In this document: one piece after another, positions 36,400 to 46,729 of the stretch | How the letters are laid out: each line of letters starts with the position of its first letter | Position numbering within the stretch: position 1 is the stretch's first letter | Assembly (NCBI GenBank): GCA_028554795.2 | Contig: CM068827.1 | Span: 140,367,751-140,431,750, forward strand | Source: Sinohyriopsis cumingii | Lineage: Eukaryota > Mollusca > Bivalvia > Unionida > Unionidae | DNA length: 64,000 bases | Reading direction: 5' to 3' | The notes under the pieces: model-generated | Database searches by the model: none | What the model was told of the DNA's origin: nothing | The model's input: the letters and a program-made list of their open reading frames with translations, nothing else | Program-made: the position numbers and the translations under genes

Positions 36400-39300
36400 A
36401 TGGCGACCAAACAAACCAGTTACAGTGAAATAGTTGTAAACGGTCGAAAGAAGTATCAGTGTTTGATTTGCACAAGGATAGTGGGCAGTAAACATAACAT
36501 CTTACATCATTTAAGTGGAGTACACAGTTTATGTGAGTAGAAATGTTTTTACATATTTAAAAATATAAAATTTTTGGGGAAAAAATTATGTCTTAGCACA
36601 TAATATATGCTATATATGGCAAATAGTTGTAATGATGGAGGTAGACCTCAGACAACTTAACACTAGCTTCCATTTGTGGCACAAGTAACAAGCAAACATT
36701 CTTACAAAATCTGAGGACTAAACCCACAATCACAGCATTGAGACTTGTCAGTCACTCTTCAGACAGTTTTTAATCACTACACCACAGAGAACTATAAAAA
36801 ATACATTGAATGTATTGCATCCTTATTCAAAATTCCACTTTAGGTCATGATCACAAGAAATGAAACAATTACTAAATAAAATGATGATTCATGTAAAAGC
36901 TTTGATTAGACTTGTGTATTATCACTGCCTTTCCATTTCATTTTGCCATCACTTGCTTTGTTTTGTTAAGTTAGTGTCTTAGTATTTCTCATTTTTTATA
37001 TAGCTCCAGTCAAACGAATCTACAAACTGCATGTTTTTGACAAGTCAGTCAAAGTTCCTGTGCGTACAGCTTATCGATGGAAGACAAGTCAGTCAAAGGA
37101 TATGGCTACATGCTGCAATGAATCTGATAATATGCCATTAGATTGTAAGTGCACAGAGTGTTGTAAAAAGCATATACCCATGATTTTAGTCATGAAATAA
37201 TGCTAAATCATAAATTCTACTTTGAAGCGGCACTAGCCAGAAGTAAAGTATATGGTAACATAAGCAAAAACTATGATTGTTTTTTATAGATCAACTTCAT
37301 AATCATTAACTGATGAATATTGCCATATTTGTGATCTTGTTTAAAACAAGTTCACATTTCACCTAAAAGTTATTTATGTCTGCCTCAATTAAGTAGTTTA
37401 TTTTTAGGAAAATTTTATTTTTACAACAGCCACCAGTGGTTATCAGAATAAATTGCTGAATGAAACAATAAAAACATTATCATTTTATGAAATGAAAACA
37501 GTATCACAGACTTAGTGTATATTATTATACTGTTCATTGTTTACCCTCCCTAACATTCATATTTAAATTTATTATAACTTGCAAACTTTTCTCACTAAGG
37601 AAAATGGCTAGTTGTATTCCGAAAGTCAGACTTTAGCTCACAAAATGTTACTTTATTTTAATCCTAATGCTGAAATCATACCAAGTGTAAACAACATTGC
37701 TTAAAGTTGTCTTATTTTTCAGATGATGATAAGAATGCATCATCTTCAGAAAGAAGTCTAACCTATCCTACAGCTGGATCCTCAATAATCCCAGATGATG
37801 TAGCTGCCGATGTATGCTACACAGATAATGATACATGTAGCTCTTTATCAACATGCAATTCAAATGAAAGCGAGGTCACATCTGTACTATCAGACTCAAA
37901 TGACTCTATAATATCGGAAACCTCTTCAAATGTTGAATCTTCTGATAATTTTTCTGATGTGGAGACCAGCAGTAAAGAAGATGCAAATTCATTAGGAAGA
38001 GACAGCAATGATGAAGTGAAAAAGATGCAACCACAGCCTCTTTCAGAAAATGAACTGCAAGCCTTAAAAATTCTTTCCCTCTTTCAAAGACATAATTTAA
38101 CAACCAGTGCCTGTAAAGACATTCTTCAAACTATGAAAAGTGTGTTCCCTAACTCCAAATGTGTTGATGTCCTAGACTTGGATTATATATATTCTTTAGT
38201 TGATATCCACCCAATTAAAGAAATACACTATTGTGACACATGTGACGAGGTATTTCCAAACAACTTGGATGAATTTAGATGTAGCTTGGAAAATTGTGGA
38301 GGCTTTCGTTACAAAGGAAGATTGTTGGATCAACAAAAAAAGGATCGACAACCGAGGAAAAGTTTTATACTGGCTGATACCAAAAAACAGTTGAAACATC
38401 TGCTTGAGACACCAGGTATAAATAAGTTTATGCTTGTATATTTAGAATCCTTAACTGAAGAACTGTGATTACTTTTACATAGTTCTAAGGGAAAATTTAT
38501 TGAGGAGCATTGCACATTTCTTGTTTGATAGGGCAATATCATGAATTGTTTGCACTTAATAAGGTTAATACCGACAAAATTAGTTAAGCAAATCTTATGT
38601 TCAAATAAGGCATATACATTAAATGTAGCTCTATTTTGTTGAAGAACAATTACCTGTAAATATAATCTTCAACTGAAGTAATTCTATTTCTTGTCTTTTC
38701 CAGGTATTTCGAAAGAAATTGAAAATTGTAAGGCAGCACTTGAGGACAGAAAAAGCTCTAGAATTTTGACAGACATAACTGATGGGTTTGCGTACAGAGA
38801 TATGCTGAATGAAGATGGTTTTCTACATCATCCATACAGCTTAAGTGCCATCATCAATACAGATGGAGTAAATCTGTATTCATCCTCGAAAATAGAATTG
38901 TGGCCACTTTTTATGGCTATAAATGAGTTGAGTCCCAAAGCAAGATTTTCGAGGGATAACATGTTATTGGTTGGGATATGGCAAGGAAAGGGAAAACCCC
39001 CTTTTAAACAGTATATGGCAAGTTTCAGTGAAGAAATGAATAGTTTGTACAATGAAGGGGTTGAAGTTAATTGGGACAACAAATTAATTGTTGCAAAAGT
39101 TGCTGTTATTTGTGGTGTATTTGATCTACCAGCTAAAGCAGGTATTCTAAATATGACATATTTTAATGGGACGGAGGCATGCATTACCTGTGAAGAGCCT
39201 GGTATTGTTGTAAAACAAGGAAAAGGAACATCGCGATGTTATCCTCACAGGACTGTTGAAACACAGTATCCACTACGAAATAATCAAGAAGTTTTGCAAA

Positions 39301-40523
39301 ACATGCAAAATGCAACAACGACAAAACGGATTAAAGGTTTTAAGGGCTTGTCTGGTCTTGCATTTCTTCAGTCCTTTGACCTGGTTAAAGGTGTAGTACC
39401 AGATTACATGCATGGGATTTTATTAGGTATAACAAATACATTATTGAGCAAATGGTTCTCACCAACACAAAGTGGTAAGAATTATTTTATTGGAAAACAT
39501 ATTAAAACTGTTTCCAAAAGACTTCAGAATATTCAACCTCCAATCAGTATTGAGAGATTACCCCGTGATTTGGAAAAACATTATGCAAACCTAAAAGCTA
39601 CAGAATTGCAAGCATGGTTGTTGTTTTATGCACTCCCATGTTTAGATGGAATACTACCAGAAGTTTATCTGAAACATTTTGCATATCTATCAGAAGCTGT
39701 GTATATTCTTCTTGGAGACAATATATTGCCAGGACAATTGGACAGAGCAGCTGTTCTTTTTGACAAGTTTTACTCTTCCTTTGCTGATTTATATGGTCAA
39801 GGCTCAAGTGGTCTCAATGTCCATAATGCTTGTATTCATTTGGTTTGGTATGTAAAGCTGTGGGGACCAATGTGGGCATGGAGCTGTTTCCCATTTGAGG
39901 ATAATAATGCAATGTTGCTACAGTCTGTACATGGAACGGGTAATGTTACGAAGCAAGTAATGAAGTACAAACAAGCAGTGTCAAGTTTGCGCAGAAAGGG
40001 TGTTTATTCAGCATCAACAACGCTCTGGAAAAAGACTGCTGAAGCTGCAACTTGTGATATATCAGGGAAGGTGAAATATTTTAGAGACGGTGAAGTGACA
40101 GATGAAGTTTTGGCTACATTAAATTTAGACTGTCATATGGATTTGAGAAAGGTTGACAGAATTAGCATAGGTAGCAAACAATTCTGCTCTTCACAGTACT
40201 TGAGAATGCAGAGAAGAGTCTGTAATGTTGTGCTATATAACCAAAGCAAAATTGGACGTGTTAAATATTTTGTATACAATACATCAAATAAGACTGTACA
40301 TGCAGTTTTGATAAAATATGATGCTGCAAAAACAAAACTTTCACAACTACCAGCTGGAAAACACCTGTTAGCAGTTAAAGCTATGTTGACAATAGATGTG
40401 GTACCTGCTGAAGAGTTGATCGACACTTTAGTTTACATAAATGTCAGTCCCTCTTCATCACCTGAAGCAGAAGCATATGTTGCAGTGATGCCAAACTGTC
40501 ATGGACATGCCATTTTCAAATGA
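36400..40523 (+). CDS. tnp2/CACTA-like transposase with N-terminal zinc finger, four exons
   Basis: Exons are 36,400-36,532, 37,004-37,144, 37,723-38,415 and 38,704-40,523, all GT-AG and all phase 1. They sum to 2,787 nt, 928 residues plus stop, with no break. Residues 21-42 form a C2H2-like finger (C21, C24, H36/H37, H42). Residues about 92-200 are acidic and Ser-rich. A zinc ribbon uses C262, C265, C278 and C283. The catalytic region in exon 4 shows NTDGV (D376), GVFDLPA (D463), a Cys-His knuckle (C482, C485, C501, H504), VPDYMHG (D556) and FPFEDNN (E721/D722), the layout of Transposase_21 (tnp2) RNase-H-like enzymes. It would cut and join element ends in the nucleus. The start ATG lies just after a spliced acceptor, in a CAGTATGGCG context. 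Similar host-annotated proteins exist in invertebrates, but the terminal arrays argue this copy belongs to the transposon. Confidence 0.88.
36620..36795 (-). repeat. tRNA-like SINE fragment in transposase intron 1
   Basis: Read on the minus strand, a GTGTAGTGATTAAAAAC box followed by GTGGGTTTAGTCCTC resembles the A and B boxes of a tRNA-derived SINE. It sits wholly within intron 1 and leaves the splice sites intact. Confidence 0.35.
37723..38415 (+). CDS. Transposase exon 3: acidic Ser-rich region and zinc ribbon
   Basis: The acceptor is CTTATTTTTCAG and the donor ACCAG|GTATAA. The exon encodes residues 92-323. The first hundred residues are rich in Ser, Asp and Glu. The last hundred hold a paired-Cys zinc ribbon (HYCDTCDEVF, then RCSLENCGGFRY). 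An apparent ATG at 37,707 lies in the intron and is not the start. Confidence 0.8.
38704..40523 (+). CDS. Transposase exon 4: catalytic tnp2 core
   Basis: This 1,820-nt exon starts after TTGTCTTTTCCAG and ends at TGA (40,521-40,523). It carries residues 323-928, including all predicted catalytic acidic residues, the inserted Cys/His knuckle and the conserved DYMHG and GPMWAWSCFPFEDNN blocks. The ATG at 38,691 belongs to the intron; phase shows exon 3 joins here as ...TPGISKE. Confidence 0.88.
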
Positions 40524-40840
40524 TTCTAGCATCAGTAATGTTGACTGAATATACTTGTACTTTATGGGGACTGAATGGGATGCAAATGTCAACACTTTAA
40601 ACATGCTGTACTGGTTACTTTTATGTAAAATGATAATTTACAATTATTTACTCACATCAAACTTAGAATCCATAGCCTTACTCTTATTGAATAGATTATT
40701 TTGGTTCCTCTTTAGCATGTTTGACTACAATACAAACAATACACCATCCATCGAGGAACAGCACAGACATGGAATTTTACGCACCTTTTCCCCACCTTTA
40801 CAACAATCCTAATTGAAGTTTTTTTTACTTTTGGAAGGAA

Positions 40841-40846
40841 ATTAAA
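40841..40846 (+). promoter_or_regulatory. Polyadenylation signal of the transposase gene
   Basis: ATTAAA lies about 320 nt past the transposase stop. It is a common variant hexamer, and no closer AATAAA was seen. Confidence 0.35.
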
Positions 40847-41347
40847 GGTCTTTATCACAATTTTTGCCCAAAAGTAACAAAATTTCACTTAGGTAAAGAT
40901 GAAAATGAGATGCACACAAATTCAAAACTTGGCTGGGCTGTTCCTTGATAACAAGTCTAAAAAGTATATACAGAATAATTAGGCCATGTACTGAAACATG
41001 AATATATTTAGAATAATACATAATGTATTTAAGAATATGGTACAATGCACTTCCAGTGTGTTCATTTGGACATAATTTGTTGTGAAATAGGTTGATGTAT
41101 GTAAGCATGTACTGCTAATCTTCAATCACATTTAATTTCAACAGATTAAATCACATTTTGCAGATATCTTCAATTCTTGGAACTTAAAAAATTAGTTACT
41201 ATTTTGTTCATCGCCTTTTTTAAGAAAATGCAATCAAAATTCTCAAATTTAATTCTTCATAAACTGGATTGCTTCAAGGACAGTTGATGAACTACAAGTA
41301 TGCATAACAAGTTTCTAAAATTGTAATTTGTTTGCCTATTTGGTTCA

Positions 41348-41723
41348 GTACTTAACAGTTCATGTACTATTATAAGTTCAAGAACTTAAATTTCATGAAC
41401 TGATATTCATGAACAGTTCATGAACTAAGGAAAAGTTCAAGAACTTTAATTTCATGAACAGTTCGTGAATTTGGAGGAAAAGTTAAAGAACTTGAATTTC
41501 ATGAACTGATGTTCATGAACAGTTCATGAACTCAGGGGAAAAGTTAAAGAACTTGAATTTCATGAACTGATGTTCATGAACAGTTCATGAACTCTAAAGA
41601 AAAGTTCAAGAACTTGAATTTCATGAACTGATGTTCATGAACAGTTCATGAATTAATTTGACTTTTCACAACCAGTTCATGAACTGTTCATGAAGTTCAT
41701 GAAGCGTTCATGAACTTAAGAAC
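41348..41723. repeat. Right subterminal array of GTTCATGAAC palindromes with 61-bp super-repeat
   Basis: About 17 TCATGA cores lie in 376 bp. The middle part repeats as a unit of roughly 61 bp (starting near 41,432, 41,479, 41,540 and 41,601). Each unit has an AAAGTTMAAGAACTT-type spacer, then TTTCATGAACTGATGTTCATGAAC, read as two sites, then a third site. The last 50 bp before the terminus are four tightly packed sites. The arrangement differs from the left array, which has no long spacer unit. Confidence 0.88.
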
Positions 41724-41724
41724 T

Positions 41725-41738
41725 TTTTTTCGCTGGGG
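41725..41738 (-). repeat. Right terminal inverted repeat
   Basis: TTTTTTCGCTGGGG, the inverse of CCCCAGCGAAAAAA, closes the element. The following bases TTCTTG give the TT (or GTTC) match to the left flank. Confidence 0.6.
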
Positions 41739-42102
41739 TTCTTGTGATACTCGAGAAATTTAAAAAGACACAAAATCCATTGACTCCATGCTGCAGAAAA
41801 GATAACTGACATTACAATCAAACCAGTCATTAAGAGCACCTGCTCATAAAGACTGATACTTAAGGATTCATTTTCTTAAGTTCTTTTAAATGTTGCTTCT
41901 CTATAAAGGGCACATACCCACACAGAAGAACTTTTCAGTGGTACCTACTGCCCATTACAGACAAATTTCACTGGAAATGCTGATTATGAATTTTGTGCAT
42001 CTTTTTTAGAAATAAAAATCATTTAGTGTATTTTCCCTATACTTCAGAAGTTGATATTTTAACATAATTTGAATATTGTTGATTAATATTTCATTGCTGT
42101 TT

Positions 42103-42413
42103 TGACCGCTCCGGTGGCCTAGTGGTTAGAGCGTCCGCCTCAGAAGCGGGATGTCGTGGGTTGGAACCCCGGCTGAGTCAAAAATGGTACTGACAGCTGC
42201 CTCGCTTGGTGCTCAGCATTAAGAGGTTAGTGTTATGACTGGTCGGCCTGCTGTCAGGACAATGTGACTGAGTGGGACATCATGCTACGTGTCTGCGGCA
42301 TGATGCCCCAGTGCTAGACATCACTATAAACTGCCACACTGCAGACATCGTAGCGATATGACTGAAATTTTTTTTAAAGCTACATAACAAATCCTAATCA
42401 CATACACACACAC
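42103..42413 (+). mobile_element. tRNA-derived SINE, full-length copy
   Basis: The head GGCCTAGTGGTTAGAGCG (A box) and GGGTTGGAACCCC (B box) are tRNA-like. The body runs GCTGCCTCGCTTGG, GGTTAGTG, GGTCGGCC, GTGGGACATCATG, GCATGATGCCCCAGTGCTAGA, CTGCCACACTGCAGACATCG, and the tail is a short CA repeat. The element lies 365 bp right of the palindromic transposon. The body resembles the conserved central domains of widespread molluscan SINEs, but I cannot assign a named family. Confidence 0.75.
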
Positions 42414-43540
42414 TGCTGTTTTGTAATCCAATAAAACCAAATCAACAAATCTATCAACACCATTCTGACCATATATGTATGCCAAGAGTTGAAACATGGA
42501 AAACATTAATATCCTTAAAATTCTTATGTTCTAAATAACCTGTCTCATGTGTCTTAAAGGTATGGAAAATCATTGAAGCATTTAACACATTTAAAAGAAA
42601 AACTTATTTGTAACAGTTTTAAAAAATATCAATACAAAGAAAACCAAAGAGATGTGCACAAACTACTCCATGAATTATCACTGATGGAGATGCACTTGAG
42701 TTTGGAGAGGACTTTACCTACCTTGATAGCCTTATTAGCAATGACAATGGTTAATTAGCAATGACAACAGTGCCATGATAAATAAAACCAGAGGTGCTTT
42801 CAGCAGACTACCCTATATGGAAATCAAAATAATATAGCCTCCATACAAAGATCAGACTTTACAGACTTGGGTATTTAATACAATATTTAGTTTGTTCTGA
42901 ATTGGTGTTTTGAAAGTGCATCCTGTCCCCCCACCCCCCAGTTTACACACCAACCCAGACTGATAAGATTCAAAGTCCAAACATGTCTGGCGCCATGGTA
43001 ACCATTGAACCACCACGGCTACACTGCCTCCATTAGCTGCATCTCAAGACATGCTGTAGACACTTCCTTTTCTTTGTTTCCATAAACCAAAAACTAAATT
43101 AGGGCAAAATACAGTGACAAGACATTTAAATTAGACCAATTTAGCCAGATAAATGCGCATGCACATGTTATACATGAGACCACATTATAATCAGAAAGCC
43201 TTATAGTGGAAGGTCAATATATCTAGAAATGCTTCTTTTATTGGCTCCACTTTTCACAGCATGACACTAAAAAATTGAAAAAAAAAAGGAAACCAGGTTC
43301 ACATTCAAGTTTTGAAAACCGAGTGTCCTGGAAGCAGGGAATTTCATTGCTGAAATCTTTCACTTCCCAAATGCACACTCTATTTATGAAATTGCCAAAA
43401 TATCATTGCCAGAGGTTGAATCAGTGCTGGAGAGAACCTGAAGAATCATGTAGCATAACAATAACAATGGAGAAGAAAAATATATGGCAAAAAATAGAGG
43501 TTTAAGCCACAGGCACAAGTTGTATTCAAGACCTATAGGT

Positions 43541-43718
43541 AACGCATATACTTGCAAGTCAATCCTAAATTGCAACAAAGAGCCTGATCTGCCATATCAT
43601 AATGTGTCTGCAGATCAGGGTCTATGCTTTTTGTTCTACTGACTACTCCTAACAAACTGTACTGAACCAGATCTGCTGGCACATTATGTGACTCCTATAA
43701 GCGTGTATATATGGTACT
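43541..43718. mobile_element. Double-hairpin MITE copy, shortened right half
   Basis: Has the CCTGATCTGCC...GCAGATCAGGGTC hairpin and half of the second (CCAGATCTGCTGG), ending CTATAAGCGTGTATATATGG. Confidence 0.6.
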
Positions 43719-43794
43719 GTCTTAAACCTGCAGACATGGCTTATAGGCCAGACGTGCCCTCCCATATGTAGCAAGAGGTGACCAATGAAAGTAG

Positions 43795-43965
43795 GAACCA
43801 TGCTGGCTCAGTGGTTCCTGTGCCAGACTTGTGACTAAAGGAGTGCAGGTTCAAAAGCTCATCTGGAAGAGTGTCAGGATTGTAATCCTATGGTCACAGG
43901 TTCGATACCCATCCAGACCAGGCTGGGTCAACTGCTTGTGTGTTTCTGAACAGGTAATTTTCATA
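43795..43965 (+). mobile_element. tRNA-like SINE fragments
   Basis: Two B-box-like words (GCAGGTTCAAAAGC at 43,847 and AGGTTCGATACCC at 43,898) follow a TGGCTCAGTGGTT A box, as if two tRNA-like heads were joined. Confidence 0.4.
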
Positions 43966-43999
43966 TTAGGATTTCTTCTCTCCTTTGGAGTACAAACAG

Positions 44000-45090
44000 T
44001 CCATGAAACAAGATTTCAAGAATTTGATTTAAAAATTTATTTTTAGCAATTCCCATTTGGCATGACAGAATAGTAATTCCAACCATGGGCATCTTATGCC
44101 AAATAGTCATTTGTGTTAGTTATCTCACCTACAAGCCATACCTCCTAAAAGTAATGACAATAATGATGCATATAAACTGTGTGTGTACAAATCATGTGTA
44201 GCTTTTGCCAGTTACCAATGCTACCTACAGCAGGACACAATGTTCTTACAAGGAATTTAGAGAATAATGATAATGTCGTGACTCATAAGGTGACTAATGT
44301 AAGCAACAATTTGCCCAAGATACTTTCTTTGACACCTGGTCCAGGTGAGAAGGTGAATACAGTCACTATAAAAATGTGACTTTGCATTTTAAAGATTTTA
44401 AGTTGTTTGTTTTTTTTTTGTTGGCCTTTAGCTATGTATGTCTTTTTTGGGGTATCTAAAATTAAGTTAAAACTTAACTGGCACAATACAGGTTGCATTT
44501 GTGTTGCTGTACTGTTAACCCCTTATGCACAAATATTGTCCAGTCCTACCACCTCTGTTACCTTATTTTGGAAATGGAACTGTTTGTTTGATTTTGATAG
44601 TTTCACCAGCTGAAAAGCTCAATTTACAAATTCATGTTACAATGGGAGAAAAATGTTTATATCCCCATAGCACTAAAAATGGTTAAGTTACCCTTTGATC
44701 TTCATCATCAAAGGCACAAGCTAATTTCATTGCCACTGATATAAACACCTATCAAACGCTAGAGAAACATAAGGCACAGGGTAATTTACTGGTTTTGCAG
44801 ACTGCTACTCTGAATTTCAACTAAGAAAGAAAGAAAGCTTTGGAACTGATAATGAATAAAATCAGCTCTATCTAATATTAAAAATCACCTTCAGAAAACA
44901 GCAGAGATGTCTAGAGGTTATTTTAATATCTCCTCAACAACCTAATTGTGAAAATTTCTGCTCGTACTGTGGCTGAGTCTATTTTGATAAGGGAAAGATT
45001 TAAATGTAACTTTATGCATTCATCTGTTATTTCAATTTAAAGGAGTTTTTAATATGAAACACAAAATTTACTTAACACTTTTAGAAGACT
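44000..45090. other. Non-coding, nothing recognised
   Basis: Short chance frames only. Confidence 0.45.
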
Positions 45091-45094
45091 AAAA

Positions 45095-45280
45095 GTTGCT
45101 TGGTTGGTTAATTGCATTTAACAGCACTTATAACACTTTAAATGCTAGATCATTCAAGGAAATGGGAGCCAAGTGCCTTTCACAAGGACACTATCAGGAA
45201 ACTAACCTGGGCTAGCCAAGGCAGGCATCTAAGCAATGACCCTCCCTTAGCCACCATGGCTACCAAATTGTCACCAGTTT
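45095..45280 (-). mobile_element. tRNA-like SINE fragment, second family
   Basis: Inverse orientation, with GGTTGGTTAATTGC and ACAGCACTTATAAC at the tail side and TTAGCCACCATGGC at the tRNA-like side. Much decayed. Confidence 0.35.
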
Positions 45281-45504
45281 GATTCCACCATTAAGTACCA
45301 GCTTTGCCCATTTATGTTAGGTGTTTCTTAATGACAGGGGAAATGTTCTTACATGGAATTAATATTTAATACAGTGGACCCTGGGTGGGTTACCTGTAAA
45401 TGGAACAGGTTTTGGTCACATTATGCAGTAAGCCAGAATAATCCAGCTGACGATAAAATCATTGGCAAAATGGACTCAGTTTTGCAGCTGCAACTGACAG
45501 GGAG

Positions 45505-45625
45505 GGGAGCTGCAGTAGCTCAGTTGGCAGAGCACTGGACTTGTGATCCAAGGGTTGCTGGTGCAATACCAGCCCAAGTTGGCTACTTCTGTGTTCTTAA
45601 GAAAGGTACTTTTTTCTCTTTTTTT
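45505..45625 (+). mobile_element. tRNA-like SINE, third family
   Basis: CAGTAGCTCAGTTGGCAGAG is a near-canonical tRNA A-box and D-arm region, followed by a GGTGCAATACCAG B box. The piece then runs into non-tRNA sequence with a T-rich tail. The acceptor stem does not close, so it is not a tRNA gene. Confidence 0.5.
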
Positions 45626-46418
45626 AAAACAAGAAATAGCCAATCAAGTGCTTAACTGCCATTAAAATATAACCAACCAACAGCCCAAATACGCAGTAAC
45701 CAGAATGGATAAAATAAAATACATAACTATCTTTTCCTTGCAATGTTATATAACTGATTTCTGTCACTAATTTATGATCCAATCAGTGTGATATCTGTCA
45801 CTAATTCATGAGCCAATCATTGTGATTTCTAATTCATTCGATTTGTGATTAAATCATTGTGATTTTTAATAGCAATATGACAATTATTACTTCAAGTTTT
45901 GTGAATACAAATAATACCACAGAGCAAATGATACCTTTTTAAAAAAAAACATCTTTTTTATTTATCAATGCACAGTTTAGGTATCCATTGAAATTCCTTC
46001 AACCTAATGCTAGAAACATCAAAAAAAGATTTATGTCACTGTATGCCCCACTGACATCATTTAAGGATTTGTGCAATTTTGAAATAAGTAATTAACACAA
46101 ATTATTTGTGGAAATTGTTCAGAATTCTATGTTTTTATGTTGTGAATACTAATTCCTCACCTAAAAGGAAACAATTCAACTTTAATTAACTCTGCAGAAC
46201 ACTGGGTCTTTTGACAATTTTCGAAAGTTCAAACTGATCAATACTGTTCGTGGATATCAAGAGAACAATCTTTATCAATTAAAATGGAAGCTCTTGCCTT
46301 TGTCAGCTTTGATGAATGGCAAACTGAGAAATCTGCAAATCATTCATACCAGGCTAAAAAAAAATTATACCTGCCTGGAGATTTTCATGATCTTATAGAA
46401 ATATTTAACATTTTCCTT

Positions 46419-46444
46419 GTGTGTGTGTGTGTGTGTGTGTGTGT
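46419..46444. repeat. (GT)n microsatellite
   Basis: Thirteen GT units, followed by an imperfect TG-rich run. Confidence 0.9.
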
Positions 46445-46729
46445 ATTGTGTGCACGTGTGTGGAATAAATTTTAACTACTGTATTTAATACTTACCAACT
46501 ACTATTGCATCACCTTCTTTTTATGGAACTAGAAGTGCCCAGTTCAAATTAATTATTCTCTCTCTCTCTCTGCCAATTAGAATTGGAGGGCCAGAATGGA
46601 AAAGAACATAACCCCTTACTCACAGACAATATATAAAATACCATACTATTCTGACGTGGACCTAGATTGAAGAGCAGGGTGAGAGGAGGAAATTAATGCA
46701 ACAGTATCAGGTAGGTATTACATAATTAA

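Larger units (their letters stand above)
30916..41738. mobile_element. Two-gene DNA transposon with palindromic subterminal arrays (CACTA/EnSpm-related)
   Basis: The element is bounded by imperfect inverted termini, CCCCTGTGAAAAAA at 30,916-30,929 and the inverse of CCCCAGCGAAAAAA ending at 41,738 (12 of 14 identical). Each terminus is followed inward by an array of GTTCATGAAC palindromes. Inside are a divergent pair of intact spliced genes, a tnp2-type transposase and a BEN-domain protein, and little else. If the termini begin with CCCC, the flanking duplication is TT; if they begin with CCC, it is GTTC. Both readings are seen in the sequence. A 2-4 bp duplication fits the CMC group (CACTA, Mirage, Chapaev), but the CCCC ends are not canonical CACTA. 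Plavaka-like relatives are another possibility. Both reading frames are open with consensus splice sites, so the copy may be young and autonomous. Smaller repeats are nested in introns (tRNA-like at 36.63-36.79 kb, an ACCTTTGACC-type repeat at 32.58-32.85 kb). Confidence 0.78.

Noticed and set aside
37707..37722. ATG as start of a separate 253-codon gene (and ATG at 38,691 for a 610-codon gene)
   Set aside because: Both ATGs lie in introns just before good acceptors. Phase joins the pieces into one 928-codon gene.
45505..45585. tRNA gene
   Set aside because: A and B boxes are good, but the acceptor and anticodon stems do not close, and it continues into a SINE-like body and T-rich tail.
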